38,344 nucleotides of DNA from Ignavibacteriales bacterium (GTDB lineage Bacteria; Bacteroidota; Ignavibacteria; Ignavibacteriales; Ignavibacteriaceae). Position 1 is the stretch's first letter. Every line of letters begins with the position of its first letter. Positions 23,984 to 32,919 of the stretch are shown one piece after another. A model generated the notes under the pieces. That model was given only the letters and a program-made list of their open reading frames with translations. It ran no database searches and was not told the DNA's origin. The position numbers and the translations under genes are program-made. Where the stretch lies: positions 1 through 38,344 of the forward strand of contig JAGUYG010000059.1 in the NCBI GenBank assembly GCA_020061465.1. The letters run 5' to 3'.

Positions 23984-25024
23984 ATGAAGACTGCAGCGAT
24001 ATTAAATAAAAATCAGTTAAGTAAAGATGATATCACTCATCTTTTGATGCTTCAAGATGAACATGAAATTGAGCTTCTTTACAAAAAAGCAGATGAAGTA
24101 AGAAAGAAATACTGCGGTGATGAAGTGCATCTTCGAGGTATAATTGAATTTTCAAATTACTGTGAACAGGACTGCCTTTACTGCGGATTGCGAAAAAGTA
24201 ACAACAAGTTAAAACGATACCGGATGAGCGTCGATGAAATTTTGTCCAGTGCAAAAGCAATTCACGATACAGGTATTCGAACAATCGTTTTGCAATCGGG
24301 TGAAGATATATATTTCGGCTCTGAAGAGATTAGAGATATAATTAAGAGCATAAAAACAAAATTCAATACGGCAGTTACGCTCAGCTTAGGTGAACGGAGC
24401 TTCGAAGATTACAAAATGTGGAAGGATGCAGGAGCCGATCGATATTTACTTAAGCATGAGACTGCAAACGTTAAGCTCTATTCCATGTATCACCAAGCGC
24501 AAAGTTTAAGAGACAGAATCGGTCATCTGCTGTATCTAAAAAAATTAGGATATCAGATCGGAAGCGGTAATTTGATAGGGCTGCCTTTTCAAACCATTGA
24601 GGATATTGCAGAAGATCTTTTGCTATGCAGAGAACTTGATGTTGATATGGCTTCTATTAGTCCGTTCATACCTTCTCCGTATACGCCTTATAAACATCAT
24701 CAATCGCCTGCCCTTACGGACACTTTAAAAACTATCGCTTCTGCCCGGATTGTATTAAAAGATGCTCATATACCTGCCACTGCCGCTTTATCCGCCTTAG
24801 ATGAAAAGGGACGAGAGCGGGGGCTTCGTGTCGGTGCAAACGTAGTAATGCCGAATTTTACGCCTGCACCTTACAAAGCATACTATGAAATCTATCCAAA
24901 CAAATATTTAACAACGGAGGATCCGGTTAAAAGAACTTTACGCATTACAGCTATGATTGAATCATTAGGCAGAAGAATTTCTGCTTCGCAAGGAGATTCG
25001 CTGAAACAAAAAGTATTAGCCTAA
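23984..25024 (+). CDS. hydE: [FeFe] hydrogenase maturase HydE (radical SAM)
   Basis: A 346-residue radical SAM protein with C60-x3-C64-x2-C67 (CEQDCLYCGLRKSN), followed by the conserved YRMSVDEILSSA and TIVLQSGED segments and an IGSGNLIGLPFQT strand. It acts with HydG and HydF to build the diiron subcluster of the [FeFe] hydrogenase. The extra C-terminal cysteines that some HydE proteins use for a second, dispensable cluster are absent here. It is second in the hydGE operon. The gene converges on the bPH2 protein with only 16 bases between stops, and no terminator is visible. Confidence 0.96.
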   Translation: MKTAAILNKNQLSKDDITHLLMLQDEHEIELLYKKADEVRKKYCGDEVHLRGIIEFSNYCEQDCLYCGLRKSNNKLKRYRMSVDEILSSAKAIHDTGIRTIVLQSGEDIYFGSEEIRDIIKSIKTKFNTAVTLSLGERSFEDYKMWKDAGADRYLLKHETANVKLYSMYHQAQSLRDRIGHLLYLKKLGYQIGSGNLIGLPFQTIEDIAEDLLLCRELDVDMASISPFIPSPYTPYKHHQSPALTDTLKTIASARIVLKDAHIPATAALSALDEKGRERGLRVGANVVMPNFTPAPYKAYYEIYPNKYLTTEDPVKRTLRITAMIESLGRRISASQGDSLKQKVLA

Positions 25025-25040
25025 GTCATATTCAAGTTTA

Positions 25041-25640
25041 CTATCTTCTCTCTAAAGCTTTTCTTATTTCACGCAGCTCTTCTATAATAACCGCTAAATA
25101 CCTCTCGTTTAATAAAGCAGAGGTATCATCCGGCTTCCCAGTTAACCGGGTTTGCGGCTGAAGTGTTTTTATCCTTGATTGAAGTTCAACAAGCAGACTG
25201 CTGTAATTTATCAGTCCCGCTAAAACACCTTCATAACCTACTGCCCCTGTCGATTGCCCTGCAGTTTGAATTTTTATTGAAGCTATACCAAGAAATCTAT
25301 CGTAAAGCGAGCGGTGCAGCATGAAATCGGTGATGGCTCTGTAAGGAATGTTTTGTTGGACCTTTGTGAGAATCCCCTTAAAAACTACTATCCGATCTTC
25401 CTGAATTGAATATGAAAGATTTTTTATCCAAAGTATAATTATAGGAGTGGAGATCAGCCACAACAAAATTATAAGTCCAAGTACGATAGGCCAGAGTATT
25501 TGTGCTACTTCATCCGATGTTGCTTCACCCAACGGAACGGTGATTTGCAGGATAAGACCTGCCAACAATAATACTACCGTAAATGTAAATACAATAAGGA
25601 AGGATTTTGTTATTAATTTTTTATCGGGTTTGATTTCCAT
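25041..25640 (-). CDS. bPH2-domain membrane protein (YdbS/YdbT-like)
   Basis: A 199-residue inner membrane protein. Two transmembrane helices lie at about 10-32 and 45-72 (FLIVFTFTVVLLLAGLIL; WPIVLGLIILLWLI). A bacterial PH (bPH2) domain follows at about 75-150, recognised by LSYSIQEDRIVVFKGILTKVQQNIPYRAITDFMLHRSLYDRFLGIASIKIQTAG. The last ~50 residues are charged and helical. Such proteins are common and poorly understood; some affect stress tolerance or envelope homeostasis. The start is ATG at 25638-25640. It is a single gene, convergent with hydE, and unlikely to be linked to hydrogenase function. Confidence 0.8.
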   Translation of the reverse strand: MEIKPDKKLITKSFLIVFTFTVVLLLAGLILQITVPLGEATSDEVAQILWPIVLGLIILLWLISTPIIILWIKNLSYSIQEDRIVVFKGILTKVQQNIPYRAITDFMLHRSLYDRFLGIASIKIQTAGQSTGAVGYEGVLAGLINYSSLLVELQSRIKTLQPQTRLTGKPDDTSALLNERYLAVIIEELREIRKALERR

Positions 25641-25890
25641 GACTGCATTCCGCTGTTATTGTGAAGATGTTATTAAAAGAATTCAATGCTTGTCTAAACA
25701 TAAATATAAATTTGAAATAAAGACAGGCTCGCCTGAAATAAACCGATGAAACCCGCCAAGCTTGTATGAATAAACATTCATGTTATTAGTTGATTTGTTT
25801 TAATGCTTTCTTCTGACTGTTGTTCGCTATAAGGGATTGGTGAATGCAGACTGAATATTGTATGATGCCAATTGTTATATTACTAAAAAA

Positions 25891-26586
25891 CTACTCGTTG
25901 TTTACCCCTTTAATCCGATTTGCAAAATAAGCTGCAAGCCAGCATAATAAAGCCCAAACTAATCCGATTGACCATCCTGCTAAAACATCCGTAGGATAAT
26001 GAACGCCCAAGTAAATTCTGCTTATGCCGATTAAAAAAGTTAGAACCAATGCAAGCGACAAAACATAAATTTTTATTCTTCTTGTCGGTTGAATTCGAGC
26101 AATAAGAGCAGCGAGAGATAAATAAATAACAGCAGACATCATTGAATGTCCGCTTGGAAAGCTGTATGAATCCACACTTATTAAGGAAATTATTTGAGAT
26201 GGTCTTTCCCGTGCAAAAATTTCTTTTAACGTGAAGCTTAGTATGATGCCGCCTGCTACTGCAATTAAAATAAGCCAGAATGCTTTGTAATCTTTATGAA
26301 ACAAATAGTAGCCTGAAACAGCGATAGTTAATAACAATATTACTGTTCCGCTGCCTAATGCTGTTAGGTCTTCCATAACCATATTCAGCCACTGCTGATT
26401 GATGATGGTATTACTCTTGCCTATTAACTCTATCGCTAATCTATCAAAATTATCCGATGATCCTTTATTTACGCTGCCCGCTAATTGAATGAAGATCCAG
26501 CTTCCTGCTACAACAAGAATCAACACCAATAGAATCTTCAGCTCTGTAAAACCGGCATGTTTTAACTTAAAGAGTAGTTTGTTCAA
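25891..26586 (-). CDS. PAP2-family membrane phosphatase
   Basis: A 231-residue integral membrane phosphatase with about six helices and all three PAP2 motifs: K121...R128-P129 (KEIFARERP), P144-S-G-H147 (PSGHSMMSA), and S189-R190 ... H196 ... D200 (SRIYLGVHYPTD). The histidines and final aspartate are the catalytic residues. The substrate is likely undecaprenyl pyrophosphate or a phosphatidate on the periplasmic side. The start is TTG at 26584-26586, with GGAGAG eleven bases before. It may be cotranscribed with the upstream C45 hydrolase gene, 64 bases away. Confidence 0.9.
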   Translation of the reverse strand: MNKLLFKLKHAGFTELKILLVLILVVAGSWIFIQLAGSVNKGSSDNFDRLAIELIGKSNTIINQQWLNMVMEDLTALGSGTVILLLTIAVSGYYLFHKDYKAFWLILIAVAGGIILSFTLKEIFARERPSQIISLISVDSYSFPSGHSMMSAVIYLSLAALIARIQPTRRIKIYVLSLALVLTFLIGISRIYLGVHYPTDVLAGWSIGLVWALLCWLAAYFANRIKGVNNE

Positions 26587-26650
26587 GCTTTATTACTCTC
26601 CATCATTTGATTTGTTGAGCACTATATATAAAAGCCTTTTTATCGGCATC

Positions 26651-27886
26651 TTAATCCAAAATTTCTTTTCCAAATTTTTTCTTTAAAGATCGGGCAACAT
26701 ATTCTTCAAGCCATTTATAAAATTCAAGGATTTTATCTTTAGCGGTTGTGTGCTTTCGCCATTCGTCAAGTCTATTATAAGTTTCCAAAAATATTTCATC
26801 TTCGACAGGTATTATTTTCTGTAGTATGCCTGTTTCTTCCATATTTATTAAAGAGCTAAGATTTATGTATTTATAACCCGATCCTCTATTAACCGGAAAA
26901 CAATATTCTTTTAATTTTAAAGATGCTTTACATATTAGAGCATTTCCGGTTGAATCTGCCGTTATTAAATACGGGAGTTGTTCACCGCCTGCAATCCATA
27001 CGGGAATAGCTATGGAAGTCAATGGAAAGCCAAGTATCGTCCACATAGTTGTAAGTCGAACATCTTCATTTTCTCTAACACCGTGAATCACTACAGAAGA
27101 AGTGCTGATATACCGCGGGATATAATCTTCAAAATGAAAATAGTTCTGCACAAATTCGTTTTGCAGAGGAAACTTCTTTAGATCGGTTTCAATTAAAGAG
27201 TGTTTTAAGCTCCGGCTTACTTCGGTTAATATAAATTTGGGTGAAAGATTTTTTTCGTTTCTTGCCTGTTCGAATAGTCCTTCTGCTGTTTTATATCTTA
27301 TGTATCCATGCCCTTTATCTTCTTCACCGGAGAATGAAAAGTTTGTTCGGATAAGGTAACCATTCGGAGCTTGTTCCGGATCGTTTGCATCAAATTTAGT
27401 AAATGAAAAATTATCACATTCATAGTATGCAGCACTTCCCGAAGCGTCAATTACTCCAAAGTTTGCCTCAACACCTAAAGGTTTTGGAAGAGTATCCAAC
27501 AAAACTTCAAAGTCATATACTGTGCGGCAGTTTTGTAATGCCAGTTTCATAATAACGCCTTCAAGGTCACGGAGAGATGTTGTATCTCCTCGTCTAAGGT
27601 TGTAAGAGGCGGAATTCATAATTGCAAAACCGGTTTCGTTATAACCTGCCCATACCTCTTTACCTTCAACATCGGATGAGTTAATCAAACCTATATATTC
27701 AAACCGTCCGTCTTTAAAAAACATTAGTCTGTTTTGAAATGAGTTTGAATCCCTATGCTTCAAGAGAATCGGTCTTCCGTCTGCCGACGCTTTGCTTGAA
27801 ATAATAGCCGTTGTACACGGATTAATTTCGATTAGATATAAAGAATATAAAATGCAAAACAATGCGACGATATTTAAATGTTTCAT
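26651..27886 (-). CDS. C45-type Ntn hydrolase / acyltransferase-like protein
   Basis: A 411-residue exported protein resembling the peptidase C45 (isopenicillin N acyltransferase-like) family. A hydrophobic N-terminus runs to Cys24 in NPCTTAIISSKASADGRPIL. In this family, cleavage exposes that Cys as the N-terminal nucleophile. Family-like context follows: KHRDS, WAGYNETGFAIMNSASYN, ANFGVIDASGSAAYYECDN and GYLIRTNFSFSG. It likely cleaves or transfers a small amide (linear C-N bond); the natural substrate is not readable from sequence. Two different processing events are possible: signal peptide removal just before Cys24 would itself expose the nucleophile. The ATG has GGGGAC close upstream. 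Confidence 0.75.
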   Translation of the reverse strand: MKHLNIVALFCILYSLYLIEINPCTTAIISSKASADGRPILLKHRDSNSFQNRLMFFKDGRFEYIGLINSSDVEGKEVWAGYNETGFAIMNSASYNLRRGDTTSLRDLEGVIMKLALQNCRTVYDFEVLLDTLPKPLGVEANFGVIDASGSAAYYECDNFSFTKFDANDPEQAPNGYLIRTNFSFSGEEDKGHGYIRYKTAEGLFEQARNEKNLSPKFILTEVSRSLKHSLIETDLKKFPLQNEFVQNYFHFEDYIPRYISTSSVVIHGVRENEDVRLTTMWTILGFPLTSIAIPVWIAGGEQLPYLITADSTGNALICKASLKLKEYCFPVNRGSGYKYINLSSLINMEETGILQKIIPVEDEIFLETYNRLDEWRKHTTAKDKILEFYKWLEEYVARSLKKKFGKEILD

Positions 27887-27962
27887 ACTGTCCCCACAAA
27901 ACGGTAAAGTTTTAATTCGCTAATAAATTTTTTTGCTGAAATAATTATCAAATTAGCTTTGT

Positions 27963-27997
27963 AAACCTCCGGGGTCTCGAAAACCCCGGAGGTTTTT
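27963..27997. repeat. 13-bp-arm CCTCCGGGG palindrome
   Basis: AAACCTCCGGGGT (27963-27975) pairs perfectly with ACCCCGGAGGTTT (27983-27995), and TTTTT ends the plus strand. It looks like a plus-strand terminator, yet no plus-strand gene precedes it. Palindromes of the same AACCTCCG type sit inside the element at 20794-20952, so a dispersed repeat is more likely. It is 12 bases beyond the stop of the 123-aa gene and could still end that transcript. Confidence 0.65.
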
Positions 27998-28008
27998 CAT
28001 CTTATGGA

Positions 28009-28380
28009 TTAATAACCGTTGTTGAACTCACTAAAAAATCCCATCAAAGCCACACCGAAAACAAATATTAAAATTATGTACAGAATTATGAGTGCCAGCG
28101 CGATTATCATCAATACTTTCTGAATGAAAAAGAACTTGCTTTGCCGTTCTATTGCTCTTTCCAACATTGAGCCGTCGTTAGTTGAAATGTACATGTTGAA
28201 TGAGTCTGCAGATTCGCGAAGACGAATACCGCAAATGATAAACGGTATTCCGATTACTGCGCCCACAATAGTAAGGCAGTATAAAACTCCAAGGATCATA
28301 TAAAATACACCGACGAACTTCATGTCACCCGACATTTTGTTTACGGTATATTGCAGCATTTGAGAGATGTTCTCGTTCAT
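28009..28380 (-). CDS. Small two-helix membrane protein (DUF5362-like)
   Basis: A 123-residue protein with two hydrophobic regions, about 20-48 (FVGVFYMILGVLYCLTIVGAVIGIPFIICGIRLRES) and 85-115, separated by a polar segment (FNMYISTNDGSMLERAIERQSKFFF). From memory this layout matches DUF5362, a Bacteroidota membrane family with no known function. GAGGAG precedes its ATG. It sits downstream of the NarL-type regulator, 103 bases away, and may be a separate unit. Confidence 0.65.
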   Translation of the reverse strand: MNENISQMLQYTVNKMSGDMKFVGVFYMILGVLYCLTIVGAVIGIPFIICGIRLRESADSFNMYISTNDGSMLERAIERQSKFFFIQKVLMIIALALIILYIILIFVFGVALMGFFSEFNNGY

Positions 28381-28483
28381 AATTGGCTCCTCTTTTAATT
28401 GATAAGATTTATTTTAAAGTGAACCGAATGCAAATACATTGTAATCTCCTTATACGTATTAGTTGCGAACAAAATCAGTCCGC

Positions 28484-29164
28484 TTAAACTTGCTGCCTTT
28501 CCAGGCTCGCTTTGTTTTCAATAGCAAATTTTAAAAGACTGTTTGAACCGCGCAGTTGAAGCTTTTCGCAAATGTTCTTTCTATGGTTTTCAACTGTTTT
28601 CGGACTGATATGAAGTTCACCCGCAATTTCGCGGCTGGTTTTATTTAATGCAATTAATTTAAGTATTCTCTTTTCGGAAATGGTTAATTTCGATAAGCTC
28701 GATTCAATAGCACTGACACCTTTTACGGAAGCATCATTGATTAGATGATGCGAAAGCAGCGGACTGATATAAAACCTTTCCGCCAGAACTGTTTTGATGC
28801 AATTTAATATCTCAGCAGATGTATGTTCTTTTAAGATGTAACCTTTAACCCCAAGCCTTATTGCCTCATCTAAAATCTCTTTATCATTATACATAGTTAA
28901 AAAGATTACTTTACAATTTAATTTTTCTTTTTGAATTTCTCTTGCAATCTCAATACCGCTTAATTCAGGCAGCTCGATATCAAGCACAGCCATCTGCGGT
29001 TTTTCTTTTCGAATTAGTGCAAGCGCTTCATTGCCGGAAGATGCTTCACCGATTAAAAATAATGATTGGTCCTTAGCTATAAGATTTTTCAATCCTTCCA
29101 TGAACAGCGGGTGGTCATCGGCAATAACAATTGTTGAAATATTATTCGGTTTGGTTTGTGGCAC
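28484..29164 (-). CDS. NarL/LuxR-type response regulator
   Basis: A 226-residue regulator. The receiver domain (about 10-130) has the acidic pair in IADDHP, the phospho-acceptor Asp62 (LDIELPELSG), Thr in FLTMYND and Lys in YILKEH. A LuxR-type helix-turn-helix at about 160-215 (LTISEKRILKLIALNKTSREIAGELHIS, then KTVENHRKNICEKL) binds DNA. The start is GTG at 29162-29164. It lies 151 bases downstream of the propeller histidine kinase on the same strand; HisKA_3 kinases normally pair with NarL-type regulators, so these two are almost certainly partners. Target genes are unknown. Confidence 0.92.
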   Translation of the reverse strand: MPQTKPNNISTIVIADDHPLFMEGLKNLIAKDQSLFLIGEASSGNEALALIRKEKPQMAVLDIELPELSGIEIAREIQKEKLNCKVIFLTMYNDKEILDEAIRLGVKGYILKEHTSAEILNCIKTVLAERFYISPLLSHHLINDASVKGVSAIESSLSKLTISEKRILKLIALNKTSREIAGELHISPKTVENHRKNICEKLQLRGSNSLLKFAIENKASLERQQV

Positions 29165-29315
29165 TGATAGTTCTCTCTAAAAACTTACCATATATTAAAG
29201 TTGATAGAAAACGGGATGAACGACGGCTATAAATTAACTAAATGAAATTAGATTCGAAACATGTTAAGTTAATTCACTCTTTATTTGAATTTTACGATTT
29301 ATTGAAGAAGTTAAA

Positions 29316-32300
29316 TTATATCGTTTCGTTCATTGTTACCGGAATTTTTATGCTTATCGATGTTCCAAGCAAAGGAACCGATTTGATTTCGATTTTACCT
29401 CCCATCACCCGTGTTCTTTCAAAAATATCGGATAAACCATAATTTCCGTTAGTTGAGTTCACTCGCTCCTCAACATCAAATCCTTTCCCATTATCTTCGA
29501 TATCAACATGTATGATTTTGTTCTTTAACGAAATCATCACCGATGCTTCTTTTGCACCGGAGTGTTTGATAACGTTATTGATAGCCTCCTGTATCAGTCT
29601 GAACAAGTTAATATCAAGCTCCTTCGGAATCAGTCCGTCAATCCTTTCAATGCGGTAATTAAATTTTATATTCGAAGAGCTTTCCAGACGATAGAAAATT
29701 GATTCTATTGCTTTCGATACTCCTAGTTTTTCTAACTGATGAGGATGAAGATTATAGGATATTTCTCTTATCTCGTTAAGCGATTCCAATGCTAACGATT
29801 CAATATCTGCAGCCGTATTGTTCTCCTGATTATTGCGGTTACCGCTTAAAAAACCTGCAGCTTTATTTTTTATTATAAGCAAATTTTGTCCTAAGCTGTC
29901 ATGCAATTCTCTTGCAATTCTTCTCCGTTCATTCTCTTGTGAGAGGATAAGATTCTTAGAAAATTTTTCCTGCTGTTCTTTTTCTTTCTTTAACTTTTGA
30001 ATCTTCAAATTAAGTATTAAACCGGCTGCAAGAATTATAAATGAAGCTGCAAAAAATCTAAACCACCAGGTTTGCCAGAATGGAGGTGAAATGATAATCG
30101 TAACTGCAGCACCGCCTTCACTCCAAACACCGTCGTTATTAGATCCTAGTACTCTAAAGATATATTTGCCGGGATTAAGATGCGTATAGCTTGCTGCTCT
30201 GTCATTTCCGGCTGCTATCCAATTTTCGTCTAACCCCTCAAGCTTATAAAGAAATTTATTTGATGAGGGATCGATGTAGTCTAGCGATGCAAATTCAAAC
30301 GAAAAGTAATTTTGATCGTGAGAAAGATTTATTTCATCGGTAAAAGAAATTTCTTTCCCGGCATTAAAACTTTTGTTGAACAATTTGAAATCGGTTATAA
30401 CTATCTGCGGCACATTTCGATTTAATTGAATTTCGGAAGGTTCAAAATAATCGATTCCGTTTACTCCACCAAAATACATAATTCCGTTTTTATCTTTATA
30501 ACAAGCCCTCCGGTTGTATTCCAGGTTAATCAGTCCATCGGATTGATCATAATTTACAAAACTGTCGTTTTTAGGATCAAATTTGGAAAGCCCTTTGTTA
30601 GTGCTGAGCCATAAACTTCCCAAACGATCTTCGAGGATACCATAAACCGTATTATCGGGCAATCCATTGTAAATGGTATATTGATAAAATGTTTCTTTTT
30701 CCTTGTCGAATTTAATTAAGCCGTCGCCGTAAGTGCCAAGCCATAGATTTCCTTTTTTATCATTATGGATAAAATAAATAAAATCGGAGATTTCTTTGTT
30801 TGAAAAATATTTCGAGGGAAGATATTTATTTATTGTGCCTCTTACCTTTGATAATTTTATAAGTCCTTTTGCACCAATCCATATAATACTATCATCATCA
30901 CATAAATGATTAACCTGCTCTCCAATATGATAGAATTGAATATTACTAATAGTTTTTTGATCTACGTTTTCCCGGAAACGAATTACGCTCCAAGAATCAC
31001 CGCCCCAAAAGCTGCCTAAGGAATCGCGAAGCATTGAACTGAAATTGAAGGAAAGCGGATAAGAGTAGTTTAATTTTATGCTCATAGCTTTGTCAATTGA
31101 GTAGCTATATATGTTTTGGTAATCGAAAACAAAATATTTGTTATCATCGTACGGAAATGCGAAGTAAAAAATATTTCCGGCAGTTTGAGTTAATTTTTTC
31201 AGAAACTGAGTGTGGTGAAAGAATTTTGATTTCGATCGATTATAAACTGCAAATCCCTTATCAAGCGAAGAAACAAAAAGATTATTCATTGCGTCGCCGT
31301 AAATATGCATTATAAAATTGAATTCAAGTCCTCCGCTTCCTTTCTTTTGATTTCCCTCAAAGCCGTAAAATTTTTTTTGATTCAGGTTTATTTTGTTAAC
31401 ACCGCTGCCGAACGTACCTATCCACAGCAGTCCGGATTTATCCTCTCCATAAGATTGCGTCGAAAGCATCGTACTTATTCTATCCGAGCTTATTGTTTTT
31501 TGATTAAATGGATCATTACGGAACAAAAAATATTTTTTATTTAACGGATCATACTTTAATAAGCCGGCATTTGTACCGAACCAAACATCTCCATGCGTAT
31601 CTTTTAAGATTGATCGCACCTGAAAATCTTTATCCATTCCGCTTTGCCTTATGTCTACAAACTTTACCAATGCATTTTTTGTGTTGATTGTAAAGTAACC
31701 GTTGGCATTTGCTGCCCATAATTCATCTTCATCGAATTGAATTATCGACCAGATGTTTTTCCCCAGGAGTTTTTCAAAATTATATTTATTCAATTTTACT
31801 TTAACAGTATTATCTACAATATCATATACAAATAAGCCTGTGCCTGAAGCTACGATAATTGAACCGTCATCAAGTTTCAAAAATTCGTTTATTGCCGCCG
31901 GGTAATTTTCATCATCACTATTAACCAAATTGAATTTACCGCTTTTTTTATTAAATGTATGAAGTCTACTAAATGTCCCTGCTAATAAAGTGCTTTCGTT
32001 TAATTCTGTTAAAGCATCTATTGCATTATCGCCGGAATTAGCTTCACTGCCGTTATTATGAAAATGTACAAATGCTTCTATTTCCGGATCGAATCTATTT
32101 AAACCGCCGGCTGTGCCAATCCACATTATTCCGGCTTTATCTTCCAATATGCTTATAATTTGATTGTTGGAGGGTGTACTACCAATCGTTGTTCCCTTTT
32201 TATACACTTTCATTTTATAGCCGTCGTATCGGTTCAAACCCCCTTGAGTTCCAAACCACATAAAGCCGCGGATGTCACGGAATATGCAATGCACTACTCC

Positions 32301-32489
32301 TTCAGACAAACCATCAGCCGGCTGAATGCTGGTAAAAGAGTACTTCTGCTCCGATGCATTTAGATTAGCGGAAAGTGAAAAAACAAGAAATGATATTGTA
32401 AAGCGAACAAGGAAAAAACTTTTGAGACGGACACACTTATCCACGATTAAAAATTGAGTGTTGCCACCTATAAAAATGAGTGAATACAC
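29316..32489 (-). CDS. Two-component propeller histidine kinase (HisKA_3)
   Basis: A 1057-residue hybrid of periplasmic sensor and kinase. After an N-terminal hydrophobic segment (SFFLVRFTISFLVFSLSANL), about 12-14 propeller repeats fill residues 50-700, seen as GFMWFGTQGGLNRYD, GIMWIGTAGGLNRFD, DVWFGTNAGLLKYD, NLWLGTYGDGLIKFD and SLWLSTNKGLSKFD. A Y_Y_Y domain follows (about 730-800, FEFASLDYIDPSSNKFLYKLEGLDENW), then one transmembrane helix. The HisKA_3 domain has His863 (RIARELHDSLGQ), and the ATPase domain has EAINNVIKH and DNGKGFD. No receiver or AraC output is attached, unlike the SusR/HTCS proteins of Bacteroides. The start is uncertain: GTG at 32489 or GTG at 32444. The ligand is unknown, perhaps an extracellular sugar or peptide. 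Confidence 0.9.
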   Translation of the reverse strand: MYSLIFIGGNTQFLIVDKCVRLKSFFLVRFTISFLVFSLSANLNASEQKYSFTSIQPADGLSEGVVHCIFRDIRGFMWFGTQGGLNRYDGYKMKVYKKGTTIGSTPSNNQIISILEDKAGIMWIGTAGGLNRFDPEIEAFVHFHNNGSEANSGDNAIDALTELNESTLLAGTFSRLHTFNKKSGKFNLVNSDDENYPAAINEFLKLDDGSIIVASGTGLFVYDIVDNTVKVKLNKYNFEKLLGKNIWSIIQFDEDELWAANANGYFTINTKNALVKFVDIRQSGMDKDFQVRSILKDTHGDVWFGTNAGLLKYDPLNKKYFLFRNDPFNQKTISSDRISTMLSTQSYGEDKSGLLWIGTFGSGVNKINLNQKKFYGFEGNQKKGSGGLEFNFIMHIYGDAMNNLFVSSLDKGFAVYNRSKSKFFHHTQFLKKLTQTAGNIFYFAFPYDDNKYFVFDYQNIYSYSIDKAMSIKLNYSYPLSFNFSSMLRDSLGSFWGGDSWSVIRFRENVDQKTISNIQFYHIGEQVNHLCDDDSIIWIGAKGLIKLSKVRGTINKYLPSKYFSNKEISDFIYFIHNDKKGNLWLGTYGDGLIKFDKEKETFYQYTIYNGLPDNTVYGILEDRLGSLWLSTNKGLSKFDPKNDSFVNYDQSDGLINLEYNRRACYKDKNGIMYFGGVNGIDYFEPSEIQLNRNVPQIVITDFKLFNKSFNAGKEISFTDEINLSHDQNYFSFEFASLDYIDPSSNKFLYKLEGLDENWIAAGNDRAASYTHLNPGKYIFRVLGSNNDGVWSEGGAAVTIIISPPFWQTWWFRFFAASFIILAAGLILNLKIQKLKKEKEQQEKFSKNLILSQENERRRIARELHDSLGQNLLIIKNKAAGFLSGNRNNQENNTAADIESLALESLNEIREISYNLHPHQLEKLGVSKAIESIFYRLESSSNIKFNYRIERIDGLIPKELDINLFRLIQEAINNVIKHSGAKEASVMISLKNKIIHVDIEDNGKGFDVEERVNSTNGNYGLSDIFERTRVMGGKIEIKSVPLLGTSISIKIPVTMNETI

Positions 32490-32919
32490 CTATTTGTTTC
32501 CAATCATTGATGAATGATGTTACAACCGTGCAAATAGAAGTGAATTAGCCTTGATTGAAATTAGCGATTATTGATTCTAACTACAAGATTTAATCCTTTA
32601 CCAAATGGGAAATATTTAGTACAGCTATAATAGGGCTTCACAATACTGAAGAAGCGGGATAGAAATTCGGTAGGAAGGATTTGATATAATCGTTGAAATT
32701 AAAGAAGGATTATAAAATAATAAGGTAATAAGGTTCGGTTCTATGGTGTTAGTCAGAGTTACTAAGGTTTAGATGAAAAAGCAGTTTCTAAAAACCGTAT
32801 TTGTGGGTTTAACCTTAGTAACAAATCAAATACAAACCTCTCTAAACCTTATTTCCTTATTCATAACCTCATAAATAGTTTTGTGAAGGGCGCTACAGAA
32901 ATAAAACAAGGAGATCTTT
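32490..32919. other. Divergent promoter region with nested inverted repeat
   Basis: This 430-base gap separates the propeller kinase (minus) from the receiver-OmpA cluster (plus). It has no credible gene. 32719-32861 is a nested inverted repeat listed separately; the remaining ~230 bases beside the kinase should hold its promoter, which I could not identify. Confidence 0.5.
32719..32861. repeat. Nested inverted repeat (AATAAGG/AAGGTT family)
   Basis: The outer arm AATAAGGTAATAAGGTT (32719-32735) matches the reverse complement of AACCTTATTTCCTTATT (32845-32861) at 16 of 17 bases. Inside it, GTTACTAAGGTT (32758-32769) pairs with AACCTTAGTAAC (32811-32822) exactly. The size (~140 bases) and nesting look like a non-coding mobile or dispersed repeat. 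Confidence 0.6.

Noticed and set aside
29316-32489. Propeller repeats of the histidine kinase as a DNA tandem repeat
   Set aside because: Repetition is at the protein level only (W.GT..GL.R.D motifs); the DNA copies are too diverged to be a tandem array.
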